From Lachnospiraceae bacterium (GTDB lineage: Bacteria; Bacillota; Clostridia; Lachnospirales; Lachnospiraceae): 64,000 nt of DNA. Below, in pieces: positions 35,954-44,643 of the stretch. The first letter of the stretch is position 1; each line of letters begins with the position of its first letter. Where the stretch lies: positions 62,001 through 126,000 of the forward strand of contig JAFLSY010000008.1 of assembly GCA_022510745.1 (NCBI GenBank), given 5' to 3'. The position numbers and the translations under genes are program-made. A model generated the notes under the pieces. That model was not told the DNA's origin and did no database searches. It was given only the letters and a program-made list of their open reading frames with translations.

Positions 35954-36623
35954 TGCTCTTTATCCTCCTGCACCGTATATAGACTCCACTGGCAATCATT
36001 CCAACAGATAATATAGCTGATATAAAAATATCATGTACATACATCTGTACACCATGCCCATGTATGCGGCCAACCGTGAGCACACTATTCATAAACAGCA
36101 GGAAACAATATATAACAACACAAGCAATAATTGAAGCGCAAATTTTTTTATCGTGTACCAAAATACTCATAAATAAATATCCCACTGCTATCAGTAAAAA
36201 GAATATTACTTTTTCCATTGCCATAACTGCATTTGGTGGCAAATTATCATGAGCATTTGAATATAACTCGGAAAGGATTTTTATAAAAATTCTCCCGCCG
36301 ATCAATAATGTCCCCCATATTTTCAATATGCTTTTGCTTAAATCATTTCCTACTTTAGACAGCTTACGGTAATATATCACAAATACAATGACTAAAAGAA
36401 AAAAGGAAATAACATCAACAGACCGAAGAAGCTGCCAAAATACCAACGGTATCTCATTTACTAAGTTCAATAGACAGTATCCTATCTCTTTCATCACAAC
36501 TCCCAACAGATTTACAACTCCTACCCACAAAAAGAAATTGCCCGTCTTTGATATATCCTGCTGTGTTTTATTAAGAATTTCCTTGATAAACTGAATATCC
36601 TCACTTGCTTTCTGCTTATCCAT
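35931..36623 (-). CDS. Multi-pass membrane protein, first gene of the ABC operon
   Basis: A 230-residue protein with a charged N-terminal helix (about 1-25, QFIKEILNKTQQDI) and about six transmembrane segments. It matches no family I can name with confidence; many ABC-regulator operons in Lachnospiraceae begin with such a protein. Good signals precede it (AGGAGG before the ATG, and a consensus promoter). A role as partner or immunity component of the transporter is inferred from position only. Confidence 0.72.
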   Translation of the reverse strand: MDKQKASEDIQFIKEILNKTQQDISKTGNFFLWVGVVNLLGVVMKEIGYCLLNLVNEIPLVFWQLLRSVDVISFFLLVIVFVIYYRKLSKVGNDLSKSILKIWGTLLIGGRIFIKILSELYSNAHDNLPPNAVMAMEKVIFFLLIAVGYLFMSILVHDKKICASIIACVVIYCFLLFMNSVLTVGRIHGHGVQMYVHDIFISAILSVGMIASGVYIRCRRIKSSGDQQYT

Positions 36624-36643
36624 GCTTATACCTCCTGTTTTTA

Positions 36644-36680
36644 TACTCTATATTATAGAGTACTCTATTTTCTTTGTCAA
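36644..36680 (-). promoter_or_regulatory. Promoter and overlapping palindromic operators of the ABC operon
   Basis: TTGACA (36675-36680) and TATAAT (36652-36657) are 17 bases apart on the minus strand. A perfect 9-1-9 palindrome (36644-36662, arms TACTCTATA/TATAGAGTA) covers the -10 box, and a second perfect 14-base palindrome (36655-36668, ATAGAGTACTCTAT) shares its right half and fills the spacer. Three ATAGAGTA half-sites result. Confidence 0.85.
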
Positions 36681-36702
36681 TGTTTATGACTATAATAATT
36701 TT

Positions 36703-36750
36703 CCAATAAAAAGAACCCATCTATTCTTTGATAATGAATAGACAGGTCCC
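36703..36750 (-). terminator. Terminator of rqcH
   Basis: On the minus strand GGGACCTGTCTATTC pairs with GAATAGATGGGTTC across a short loop and is followed by TTTTT. It lies about 80 bases beyond the rqcH stop codon. Confidence 0.75.
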
Positions 36751-36828
36751 AGTCCTGGCTTAACATATTGAACCAAGCATAACTTCATTACATAATAGCT
36801 TCTTTTTGTTTCTACTCCTCAACCACCA

Positions 36829-38565
36829 CTAAACCTGTCTGATTTCAGAAATATCCGCGTCGATCGCCATGGAGTAATTTGTGTAATACACCACAAACCC
36901 GGGCTTGGCTCCCGCAGGCTTTTTCACATGCTTCTTTTGTATATAGTCCACTTCTACCTTTCCCTGTTCCCTACCTGCGGAATAGTAAGCCGCCAGTCTG
37001 GCCGCTTCTTCAAAGGTAGCGTCCGGCATTTCTTCGCCGGTCTTTACTTTGACGATCACATGGGAACCCGGATGTCCTTTTGCATGAAACCACCAGTCAT
37101 TTCCCGTGGCAAACTTAAAGGTAAGTTCATCGTTCTGTAAATTATTCTTCCCTACATAAATATCATAACCGTCGGTGCTAACATAATGGAACGGTTTACT
37201 GGTGATCTTTTCTTTTTTCCCGCCGCCCTTGCGCCTGATATATCCGCTTTCTATCAATTCTTCCTTAATCTGCAGCAAATCCTCTTCGCCCACCGCAATA
37301 TCCAATGCCGCGGCAACAGAGCGCAGATGCCGAATCTCCTCTTCCACTTCTCCTATCAAGCCTGATAAGGCCTCATGGGTTCTCTTTAATTTTGCATATT
37401 TGTCAAAATATTTTTTTGCATTCTCACCGGGGGAAAGTTCCGGCTCCAGAGGAATGGTCACCATTTCATCCGTATAGTAATTTAGAGCGTCAAAAGATTT
37501 TGCCCCCTCCTCTATGCCATAGCCATAGGTATGGAGCAATTCTCCGTAGATACGATATTTTTCCCGTTTCTCGGTATCCTTTAACTGCTGTAGCTGCAGG
37601 TCGTATTTTTTCACGTTTCTTTCCAATGCCGTCTGCACAATCTTCCGAAGATCCACGGATTTCTGTCTGATACGGCTTAAGGCATTTTTCTCCGCATAGT
37701 AGTTTTCTAACAGAGCGGAAATGGAAGTATAGGGCTTTAGGGTATCCCCTTGGTACATGGTAAGCGGAAATGCCGCAAATTCCACCGGTTTCTTACCCTC
37801 ATATGCAATATGGGGCGCAAAATCCCCCTCCCGCAGAGACTGCATCAAATCGGAAAAGACCCGATAAAGCTTGTCCATATCCTCCCCTGACAATGCCGAT
37901 GCTGACCTCTCTCCGTCAATACCCGCACGGTAACAAAGTTCCTGCGCGATCAAGGGAGAAATCCCCGTATAGGAGGTATACACCGCTTTATAGGCAGGCA
38001 TGGGTGCAGCGGCTGCCGTACGGATAAAATCCTCTTTATCAGTCTCCAAAGGATTCTGTTTATGCGTAGTGTCCGCCACAAAATAAGGCTTCCCGGGCAG
38101 CACCTCCCTGACGGAGCTGACCAGACCGGAGACATGTTTGATGCTGTCGATGATCATGTCCTTATCGTCACAGAAAATAATATTGCTGTGTTTTCCCATG
38201 ATTTCCACGATCAGCTTCTTTTGGCACAAATCCCCCATTTCATTTAAGTGTTCCACATGAATATGGACAATACGCTCCAAGCCGGGCTGTGTAATGGCGG
38301 TGATCCTGCCGTTCTGAAGGTGCTTCCTAAGGAGCATGCAAAATCCCGGTGCTGTCATGGGACTGGGCTTATTTGCCGCAGACAAATAAATGAGCGGCAG
38401 AGAAGCATCCGCAGAAATAAAAAGACGATGCTGCCCTTCTCCGCTCTTTACGGTAAGAAGCAGCTCGTCCGGTTCCGGCTGGGCAATTTTATTGATACGT
38501 CCGCCCACCAGAGTATCCTGCAGTTCTTTTACTACACCGGCTATTGTAATTCCGTCGAAGGCCAT
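36829..38565 (-). CDS. rqcH: Ribosome quality control protein RqcH (NFACT)
   Basis: Recruits tRNA-Ala to stalled 50S subunits and adds C-terminal alanine tails that mark the nascent chain for decay. The 578-residue protein has the NFACT-N domain (about 1-180: FDGITIAGVVKEL, GGRINKIAQPEPDELLL), a coiled-coil middle (about 270-430) and the NFACT-R domain with DIYVGKNNLQND and WWFHAKGHPGSHVI. The ATG at 38565 follows AAAGGAG. The older label is fibronectin-binding protein FbpA. Its leader contains a conserved-looking hairpin. Confidence 0.94.
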   Translation of the reverse strand: MAFDGITIAGVVKELQDTLVGGRINKIAQPEPDELLLTVKSGEGQHRLFISADASLPLIYLSAANKPSPMTAPGFCMLLRKHLQNGRITAITQPGLERIVHIHVEHLNEMGDLCQKKLIVEIMGKHSNIIFCDDKDMIIDSIKHVSGLVSSVREVLPGKPYFVADTTHKQNPLETDKEDFIRTAAAAPMPAYKAVYTSYTGISPLIAQELCYRAGIDGERSASALSGEDMDKLYRVFSDLMQSLREGDFAPHIAYEGKKPVEFAAFPLTMYQGDTLKPYTSISALLENYYAEKNALSRIRQKSVDLRKIVQTALERNVKKYDLQLQQLKDTEKREKYRIYGELLHTYGYGIEEGAKSFDALNYYTDEMVTIPLEPELSPGENAKKYFDKYAKLKRTHEALSGLIGEVEEEIRHLRSVAAALDIAVGEEDLLQIKEELIESGYIRRKGGGKKEKITSKPFHYVSTDGYDIYVGKNNLQNDELTFKFATGNDWWFHAKGHPGSHVIVKVKTGEEMPDATFEEAARLAAYYSAGREQGKVEVDYIQKKHVKKPAGAKPGFVVYYTNYSMAIDADISEIRQV

Positions 38566-38595
38566 ATGAGGCTCCTTTCCTGCTATCGTTCTAAC

Positions 38596-38660
38596 ATGGT
38601 CACCATAACCAAACGGGCTCAGATGCGGTAACATTCGCCCTTATTGGTTATGGTGACCGT
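38596..38660 (-). other. Hairpin A in the rqcH leader
   Basis: Perfect 15-base arms (38598-38612 and 38644-38658) enclose a 31-base loop that can extend the stem through GGGC/GCCC. Its loop is the reverse-complement homologue of the loop of hairpin B. Confidence 0.7.
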
Positions 38661-38742
38661 GTGTAGTTTACTTACTGTTCATGGCAATCGCTGCTTCTGC
38701 ATGTCCGTTATCGCCAACCGGCCGCTGACTGTTTCCGCTATG

Positions 38743-38802
38743 GTTTTCAACACCAATCCGGGCGAATGCCACTGCATCCGAGTCCGGATTGGTGTTGAAA
38801 AC
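38743..38802. other. Hairpin B after the flippase gene
   Basis: Perfect 19-base arms (38743-38761 and 38784-38802, GTTTTCAACACCAATCCGG and its complement) enclose a 22-base loop. The loop matches that of hairpin A when one copy is reversed (shared core GGGCGAATG..AC.GCATC.GAG.CC), while the arms differ but still pair perfectly. Strand of function unknown. Confidence 0.7.
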
Positions 38803-38812
38803 TACGCATATC

Positions 38813-40591
38813 TTACAGCAAATGGCACCTTTTGGCTATCCGAACAAACAGCCTTCCCTTGGGAAATGCGGCAAGCTCTTCCTCCGTAATTCCTTTTAAA
38901 ACAAGCTCCAGTATAAAGTAAACCAGCCCGCCCACCAAAATAGCCGGAAACAGGGCAAGGGCGTTGTGCAGCATGGAGGGATAGGGATCGTCTCCTAAAA
39001 TCAGTGCAATCCCTTTATAGGTAAGAAAAGCCGCAACACCCATAAAACCGGAAGCTATGATGGGAATACAAAAAGTCTGAAGCATTTCCTGCTCATAGCC
39101 CATGTATTTACGGATGGAAAACTGATTTAAAATACACATGGTGCCGGAATAGATAAGCATAGCCAGTACCAGAGCATATAAATCCAAATCGGTAAATGTT
39201 AAAAGCGTCCCCACTACCACGGTCTGTATCATTAAAGCGATCGCTGCATTGTGTACCGGCACTTTAACTTTACCAATGCCCTGCAGCACCGAATTGGTCA
39301 AAGTGGATAAACAGTAAAATATGATGGAAGCAGCCAATGCAGTAAGCAATTTGGCCGCCGTATCGATGGATACCCGCTGTCTGAATAACAGCCAGGTAAT
39401 GGGTCGGGAAAGTACGCCGATACCTACTGCTGCCGGAATGGCAATGAGCATGGTAGTCTTGACCGCCTGTGCGGTTTTTTCTCTTGCTCCCTCCATATCT
39501 CCCTTCCCCACTCTGGAAGCAATGGTCGGCAGAATGGCTGCAGACATTGCCGAGGATAAGGCGATGGGAATATTGGAGATAACTACCGCTTTTCCTGAGA
39601 AAATACCGTAGCGGGTAGATGTTTCCGCATCGCTCATACCCCGCTGCAGGTAGCAGAGCCATTTATAGATACTCTGATTTACAACGGTACTCAGATTGTA
39701 AACGGCAGTACTTAAAATAAAGGGAACAATGACACTGCTGATCGTTTTTAAGATATCTCCATAACTTTCTTCCTGATGGGAATCCCTGGCTATCCTCCTG
39801 TAAATCGTCTCCCGATTCAGCCGGTAAACGCCCCACATAAAAAGCAGTGCGATCACAACACCGGAACCGGTTCCCAAAGCACTGCCGATAGCGCCATAGG
39901 CCGCATGTCTGGTATTCCAGGTCTGCTGCTCTTCGTTTAGGATATAAGTGATATTGCCGGACTCGTCCACCGTACTCTCCGCCAGCTCCATGACCACCGT
40001 ATCGCCCAGACTGACGGAATAGTCCTCGTTCAAGGTATACCTATCCGTGGTGGAGAGCAAAAGCAGGATCAGCAGATAGGCTGCCCCTATACTTACTACT
40101 GCATTTAGTAACTGTTCTAAAATCTGGGAAACAGAGGTCTGCACCATACTGCGATGGGCCTGAAAATAGCCGCGCAGCACGCCCAACAGTCCATAGAGAA
40201 AGACCGTGGGGGCAAAGACTCTGATGACCTGCACCGCAGGTCCTTTATCAAAAAAGCCCGCACCGAAAAAAAGCGCCAGACTGGCTATACCGCCCACTAC
40301 CAAAACATAATAGAGCGCACAGATAAAGACCCTATGGGCATTAATATAGTCTTTGACGGAAAGCTTCTGGGCAATGACTTTAGAAATGGCGGAAGGAATG
40401 CTATAGGAAGAAATCAACAGAATCAAGGTATAGATATTGAAGGCGGACTGATAATAGCCGTTACCTTCATCGCCGATAACAGCAGTTAAAGGACTCCTGT
40501 AAAGGAGTCCTATAATTCTGCAGATGATACCGGCCGCAGCCAGTATCCCCGCCTGTATGATAAATCCATCTTTTTTATTGCTTCTACCCAT
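38813..40591 (-). CDS. SpoVB/YtgP-like polysaccharide or lipid II flippase
   Basis: A 592-residue MOP-superfamily flippase beginning GFIIQAGILAAAGIICRIIG and then GDEGNGYYQSAFNIY, as in YtgP/SpoVB proteins that translocate lipid-linked precursors. About 14 hydrophobic segments are present. Between two of them (about residues 182-235) is an acidic, polar insert of some 50 residues, predicted outside the cell, which accounts for the excess length. It follows glgA by 18 bases on the same strand. Confidence 0.87.
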   Translation of the reverse strand: MGRSNKKDGFIIQAGILAAAGIICRIIGLLYRSPLTAVIGDEGNGYYQSAFNIYTLILLISSYSIPSAISKVIAQKLSVKDYINAHRVFICALYYVLVVGGIASLALFFGAGFFDKGPAVQVIRVFAPTVFLYGLLGVLRGYFQAHRSMVQTSVSQILEQLLNAVVSIGAAYLLILLLLSTTDRYTLNEDYSVSLGDTVVMELAESTVDESGNITYILNEEQQTWNTRHAAYGAIGSALGTGSGVVIALLFMWGVYRLNRETIYRRIARDSHQEESYGDILKTISSVIVPFILSTAVYNLSTVVNQSIYKWLCYLQRGMSDAETSTRYGIFSGKAVVISNIPIALSSAMSAAILPTIASRVGKGDMEGAREKTAQAVKTTMLIAIPAAVGIGVLSRPITWLLFRQRVSIDTAAKLLTALAASIIFYCLSTLTNSVLQGIGKVKVPVHNAAIALMIQTVVVGTLLTFTDLDLYALVLAMLIYSGTMCILNQFSIRKYMGYEQEMLQTFCIPIIASGFMGVAAFLTYKGIALILGDDPYPSMLHNALALFPAILVGGLVYFILELVLKGITEEELAAFPKGRLFVRIAKRCHLL

Positions 40592-40609
40592 TTCAAAACC
40601 TGTGCGGAA

Positions 40610-42055
40610 CTAACCTATCAGCCAATCATACATTTCCTGATATTTTCCTGCGGACACATGCCATGAAAAATCGGCTGCCATACCGCGGTCCACAATTTTG
40701 TTCCATTCTCTCTTCTTATCGTAATATATCTGCTCTGCATAGCGGATGGTCCTAAGCATCTCGTGCGCGTTATAATTGGCAAAAGAAAATCCCGTTCCGG
40801 TATTCTCATACTCATTATAGGGCTCCACTGTATCCTTAAGGCCGCCGGTTTCCCGCACAATGGGCACGGTACCGTAGCGCAGCGCCATCAGCTGACTTAA
40901 ACCGCAGGGTTCAAATAAGGATGGCATCAAGAAAGCATCACAGGCAGCATATATCTTGTGGGAAAGATTATCCGAATAGAAAATATTGGCGGAAACCTTA
41001 TCTCCGTATTTCCAGTCAAAATGACGGAACATATTCTCATAACGCTCCTCGCCGGTTCCCAGCACGACAATCTGCACATCATCCTGACAGAGTTCATCCA
41101 TCATATAGGCAATCAGGTCGAAGCCCTTCTGGTCCGTCAGACGAGAAACAATGCCTATCATCATCTTCTTGTCGTCCTGCGTCAGATTCAGTTCCTTCTG
41201 CAGGGCACGCTTATTCTTCACCTTTTCCTTACGGAAACTTACAGCGTCATAGGGGAAGGGAATATGTATATCCGTAGCCGGATTAAATTCCTCATAATCA
41301 ATGCCGTTCACGATACCGCGCAGATCATGAGCTCTGGCCACCATCAGGCCATTTAATCCCTCTCCGTAGAAAGCGGTCTTAATCTCTTCCGCATAAGTGT
41401 CGCTCACGGTGGTAATGGCATCCGCAAATACCAGACCGCCTTTTAAGAGGTTGGCATCCTTATAGCATTCCAGCTTATCCGGTGTAAAATAGTAATCCGG
41501 CAGACCGGTAATATCTTTTACGGTCTTCACATCCCATCTGCCCTGGAATTTCAGGTTGTGGATGGTCATGATGGATTTCATATTCCAGAAGAAGGGATTT
41601 CCTCTGAAACGTTCTTTTAAGTATACAGGAACAAGACCTGTCTGCCAGTCATGGCAATGTACAATATCGGGTTGGAAATCCAACAAAGGCAGTGCGGACA
41701 GGGCCGCTTTGGAAAAGAAAGTATACTTCTCTATCTCAAACAGCACATTGTCTCCATAGGGCTTGAAACCACTAAAATACTGCTCATTGTCAATAAAGTA
41801 ATACTTGATGCCTTCCACTTCAGCTTCCAGAATTCCCACATACTCTTCTTTCCAGTTGAAGTCCATATAAAAATGGGTAACATAGCTAAGTTTCTCCTGC
41901 AACTGCGGTTTCATACAGGTATACCGCGGCAGCATAACTCTTACGTCATAATACTCCTTATCCAGACATTTGGGCAGGGAACCGACAACATCCGCCAAAC
42001 CGCCGGTCTTGATAAAAGGCACACCCTCGGATGCGACAAATAGAACCTTCTTCAT
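40610..42055 (-). CDS. glgA: Glycogen synthase (ADP-glucose type)
   Basis: GT5 enzyme that extends alpha-1,4-glucan from ADP-glucose. The 481-residue protein opens with KKVLFVASEGVPFIKTGGLADV, which holds the KTGGL substrate loop, and has the C-terminal SLFEPCGLSQLMALRYGTVP nucleotide-sugar site. The ATG at 42055 follows GGGAGGAG. No other glg gene is adjacent. Glycogen storage is common in spore-forming clostridia. Confidence 0.95.
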   Translation of the reverse strand: MKKVLFVASEGVPFIKTGGLADVVGSLPKCLDKEYYDVRVMLPRYTCMKPQLQEKLSYVTHFYMDFNWKEEYVGILEAEVEGIKYYFIDNEQYFSGFKPYGDNVLFEIEKYTFFSKAALSALPLLDFQPDIVHCHDWQTGLVPVYLKERFRGNPFFWNMKSIMTIHNLKFQGRWDVKTVKDITGLPDYYFTPDKLECYKDANLLKGGLVFADAITTVSDTYAEEIKTAFYGEGLNGLMVARAHDLRGIVNGIDYEEFNPATDIHIPFPYDAVSFRKEKVKNKRALQKELNLTQDDKKMMIGIVSRLTDQKGFDLIAYMMDELCQDDVQIVVLGTGEERYENMFRHFDWKYGDKVSANIFYSDNLSHKIYAACDAFLMPSLFEPCGLSQLMALRYGTVPIVRETGGLKDTVEPYNEYENTGTGFSFANYNAHEMLRTIRYAEQIYYDKKREWNKIVDRGMAADFSWHVSAGKYQEMYDWLIG

Positions 42056-42122
42056 GGAAAACTCCTCCCGCATAAATTCGTATTTCTTATATTATACATC
42101 ATGAGAAGGTTATTTAAAAGTC

Positions 42123-42644
42123 TTAATTTCTGTATTTCAATCGGATTCTATCCGCTATGAGCGCTATAAACTCCGAATTGGTGGGTTTTCCTTTGCCCGT
42201 ATTGATGGTATAGCCAAACAGTGCATCCAATGTTTCCATTCGCCCTCTGCTCCATGCCACCTCTATAGCATGTCTGATCGCTCTTTCCACACGACTGGGC
42301 GTGGTCTGAAACTTCTTGGCGATGGTGGGGTAGAGAATCTTGGTGATGGAGCTTAACATAGTATTGTCCTCCACGGCCATCATAATGGACTCCCGCAGAT
42401 ACTGATATCCTTTAATATGCGCAGGAACGCCGATTTCATGTATCATATCCGTCACATCCTGCTCTAAATCTCTCTCCTGTACTTTTTTCACGACCTCTTC
42501 GACATCGTTTTTCTTCAGATTTTCTTTTTTCTCGGAGGGTACTGTGATCATTATCTGAAATTCTTTGTCGGAACTCATCAATTGTCCGATTATTTTGTAC
42601 AGCCTCTCGTTATCTTTCGTAGTCATAATATTCAGCTGCTCCAT
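42123..42644 (-). CDS. Stand-alone Spo0A C-terminal effector-domain protein
   Basis: A 173-residue protein whose residues about 60-173 match the DNA-binding domain of Spo0A almost block for block: [38 protein letters not shown] and [19 protein letters not shown]. The recognition helix ([15 protein letters not shown]) is that of true Spo0A. The phosphoacceptor receiver is absent; instead there is a 60-residue charged N-terminal region. GGAGG precedes the ATG. The promoter region carries inverted 0A boxes, so it probably belongs to the Spo0A regulon. Its DNA binding would not be gated by phosphorylation. Confidence 0.9.
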   Translation of the reverse strand: MEQLNIMTTKDNERLYKIIGQLMSSDKEFQIMITVPSEKKENLKKNDVEEVVKKVQERDLEQDVTDMIHEIGVPAHIKGYQYLRESIMMAVEDNTMLSSITKILYPTIAKKFQTTPSRVERAIRHAIEVAWSRGRMETLDALFGYTINTGKGKPTNSEFIALIADRIRLKYRN

Positions 42645-42668
42645 GCAAAAACCTCCATAAATTACAAA

Positions 42669-42712
42669 ACTCTATCGTACTCATTATAATGCGATAGAGT
42701 TTGCAACTTCAA
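42669..42712 (-). promoter_or_regulatory. Promoter of the Spo0A-like gene with a palindrome over the -10 box
   Basis: TTGAAG (42707-42712) and TATAAT (42683-42688) are 18 bases apart on the minus strand. A 9-base inverted repeat (ACTCTATCG 42669-42677, CGATAGAGT 42692-42700) brackets the -10 box and predicted start site. Confidence 0.7.
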
Positions 42713-42731
42713 CTGATATACGTCGCAAATA

Positions 42732-42798
42732 TTCTACAAATTCAGTCAAATAAAAAAATTCTCATTTATTTGTCGAATATTTTCCCGCAATTTCGACA
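42732..42798. promoter_or_regulatory. Inverted 0A boxes upstream of the Spo0A-like gene
   Basis: TGTCGAA occurs on the plus strand at 42771-42777 (extended TTTGTCGAATAT) and on the minus strand at 42792-42798 (TTGTCGAAATT), facing each other. A third, one-mismatch site (TGTAGAA, minus strand, 42732-42738) lies about 20 bases upstream of the -35 box. These match the Spo0A consensus TGTCGAA. Confidence 0.75.
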
Positions 42799-42915
42799 AG
42801 GAGACAGAATCGTCATTTTAATCATCTTCTTCAGATTCGATATGTCAATAATTTCTTTCATTCATTATTATTTTCTGAATTTTTAGACACTTTTTTATGC
42901 CATTGCTAAATTAAT

Positions 42916-43782
42916 TTATGAAACATTTCCTGTTGGCAGAAGTCCGAATGAAATAGCCAACAAGATGCAGAAAACAAGGAGTCCTATGGCTCCGAAAATC
43001 AGGAAAACCCTGCTTCCGTCCTCTTCCTCCTCCCTGCATTTCACTGCTTTGGTCTGTGGATTGCAAAGCATTTCTACTTTACGGCCTATGGTTCTGTACT
43101 TTTTACCGCTGCCGCCTACTTTGCTTTTATGTCTGGCAGTTTCGCCCCTCCATGTATACTCATAAATCGGAAAACAGCTGTCCGCCCCGTCATCATCTTT
43201 CTTCCTCGTATAATCCACCAGTACGCCTTCCACCTTCTCATATTTTTCTCTCGCTTTGCGAAGTTCCAGCTTCTGTCTGATTCCCAATACTCCGATACCC
43301 ATAAAAAGCAGAGATATAAAGTAACTGGTGCCTGTTAAAACCCAATCCGGATAGTTCCCTTCCGCATCCGCAACCGTATCGAAAAATACGATCATTGCCA
43401 GTATCAGGAGACATACCACGATCACGATAAGGGGACCTTTTACATTTCCGCCTTTTACGATATTATCCGCATCCACCATGTATCTGTCCTGCTTATCCAG
43501 ATAACGCATCCGAATAACATCCCCCTCGGCATAGGGTGCTTCACTCTTAAATTCTTTGACAATGGTTTCTCCGCTTAAGCCGTAAAAATCTATGGTTACC
43601 GTATAATAGACATTCTCTTCCCGGGTTTCTTTATCCCTTATCCTATGCTCCTCACAGGACAATACTCTGGCATCCACCAATCTTCCGTTTTTTACATAAA
43701 TCCGGGGCATCAGCATACTGTAAAGACACAGCCCTATAAACCCTAACAGCACCACACTGAAAATAATTGCTCCAATACTCAT
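42916..43782 (-). CDS. DUF3592 membrane protein
   Basis: A 288-residue protein with transmembrane helices near 4-25, 117-137, 148-166 and 262-285, and two copies of a DUF3592-like beta domain (about 30-110 and 175-250; VYYTVTIDFYG and YEYTWRGE). Function is unknown. It starts two bases after folBK, so it is the last gene of the folate operon, but nothing in it suggests a pterin role. Such proteins are common in Lachnospiraceae. Confidence 0.75.
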   Translation of the reverse strand: MSIGAIIFSVVLLGFIGLCLYSMLMPRIYVKNGRLVDARVLSCEEHRIRDKETREENVYYTVTIDFYGLSGETIVKEFKSEAPYAEGDVIRMRYLDKQDRYMVDADNIVKGGNVKGPLIVIVVCLLILAMIVFFDTVADAEGNYPDWVLTGTSYFISLLFMGIGVLGIRQKLELRKAREKYEKVEGVLVDYTRKKDDDGADSCFPIYEYTWRGETARHKSKVGGSGKKYRTIGRKVEMLCNPQTKAVKCREEEEDGSRVFLIFGAIGLLVFCILLAISFGLLPTGNVS

Positions 43783-43784
43783 AC

Positions 43785-44609
43785 CTATCTCCCTTTCTCT
43801 TCCAATGCAGTCAAAAGCTCCTCCATGGTCTTATGAAGCAAAGGATGCCTGTACCACGGGGCAAGCTCTGCCATGGGTCTTAACACAAAATCCCGATTCT
43901 GTAAATCCGCATGGGGCAGAATCAAATCTTTATCCTCATATACCAGTTTATCATAAAAGAGAATGTCCAAATCCAGCGTTCTCGGTCCCCAATGAATCTT
44001 TCTCTCCCGTCCGGCAGCTTGCTCCAGCTCATGCAGTTTATCCAGAAGTTCATGGGGTGTATAGAGGGTATCCATTTTCAATACGCCATTTAAGAAATCC
44101 TCCTGTTCCACACCGCCATAGGGTTTCGTTTCCAAAATATCACTGACCTTTTCCACCCGATTATGCACATCCTCCTTCAGCGCCCTGATCGCCCCATCAA
44201 TATATCCCCTTCTGTCCCCCAGATTGGAGCCGAAGGCGATATAGACCTGATGCCAGCCCCTGTGTATTTTCACCGAAACCGATTCAAACTGCATGGGTAT
44301 GGGCGCATGAGGTTTACGCAGCTCAAAATCCAGCTCCCTTACCAAGGGATAATGAAGCAGTATGGCCTGTGCCGCAGCCTCCGCTGCCGCTTCAATCAGA
44401 TCATAGGTACGTTCCGTCAGCTGCTTTTCAATAAACAGGCTCACATCCCCATAGTGGGTGGAAACATTTAAATCGTCCCTGATACCGGCCAACCGCAGAT
44501 CCGTGTACAGAATGGCATTTACATAAAAACGCTGCCCCTGCTCCTTTTCCTGCGCAAACACGCCATGGTGGGCAAAAACTTCCAGATTGTCTATTCGGAT
44601 CTCGTCCAT
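43785..44609 (-). CDS. folBK: Bifunctional dihydroneopterin aldolase / HPPK
   Basis: Fusion enzyme for two successive folate steps. The FolB half (about 1-115: IRIDNLEVFAHHGVFAQEK) cleaves dihydroneopterin to 6-hydroxymethyl-dihydropterin. The FolK half (about 120-274: VYIAFGSNLGDRRGYI, RKIHWGPRTLDLDILFYD) adds pyrophosphate from ATP. The start at 44609 fits AGAGGTG better than the in-frame GTG six bases up. It follows folP and feeds its substrate. Confidence 0.93.
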   Translation of the reverse strand: MDEIRIDNLEVFAHHGVFAQEKEQGQRFYVNAILYTDLRLAGIRDDLNVSTHYGDVSLFIEKQLTERTYDLIEAAAEAAAQAILLHYPLVRELDFELRKPHAPIPMQFESVSVKIHRGWHQVYIAFGSNLGDRRGYIDGAIRALKEDVHNRVEKVSDILETKPYGGVEQEDFLNGVLKMDTLYTPHELLDKLHELEQAAGRERKIHWGPRTLDLDILFYDKLVYEDKDLILPHADLQNRDFVLRPMAELAPWYRHPLLHKTMEELLTALEEKGR

Positions 44610-44643
44610 ATGCACCTCTCATTCTGTTATGTAAACTGCTTCA

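Noticed and set aside
30204-36623. Prophage or genomic island covering the accessory stretch
   Set aside because: No integrase, attachment repeats, tRNA or phage structural gene flanks it; xerD at 7391 is the housekeeping recombinase.
38644-38889. Plus-strand frame of 81 codons across the twin hairpins
   Set aside because: It has no ribosome binding site, overlaps the end of the flippase gene antisense, and hairpin pairing explains the sequence better than coding.
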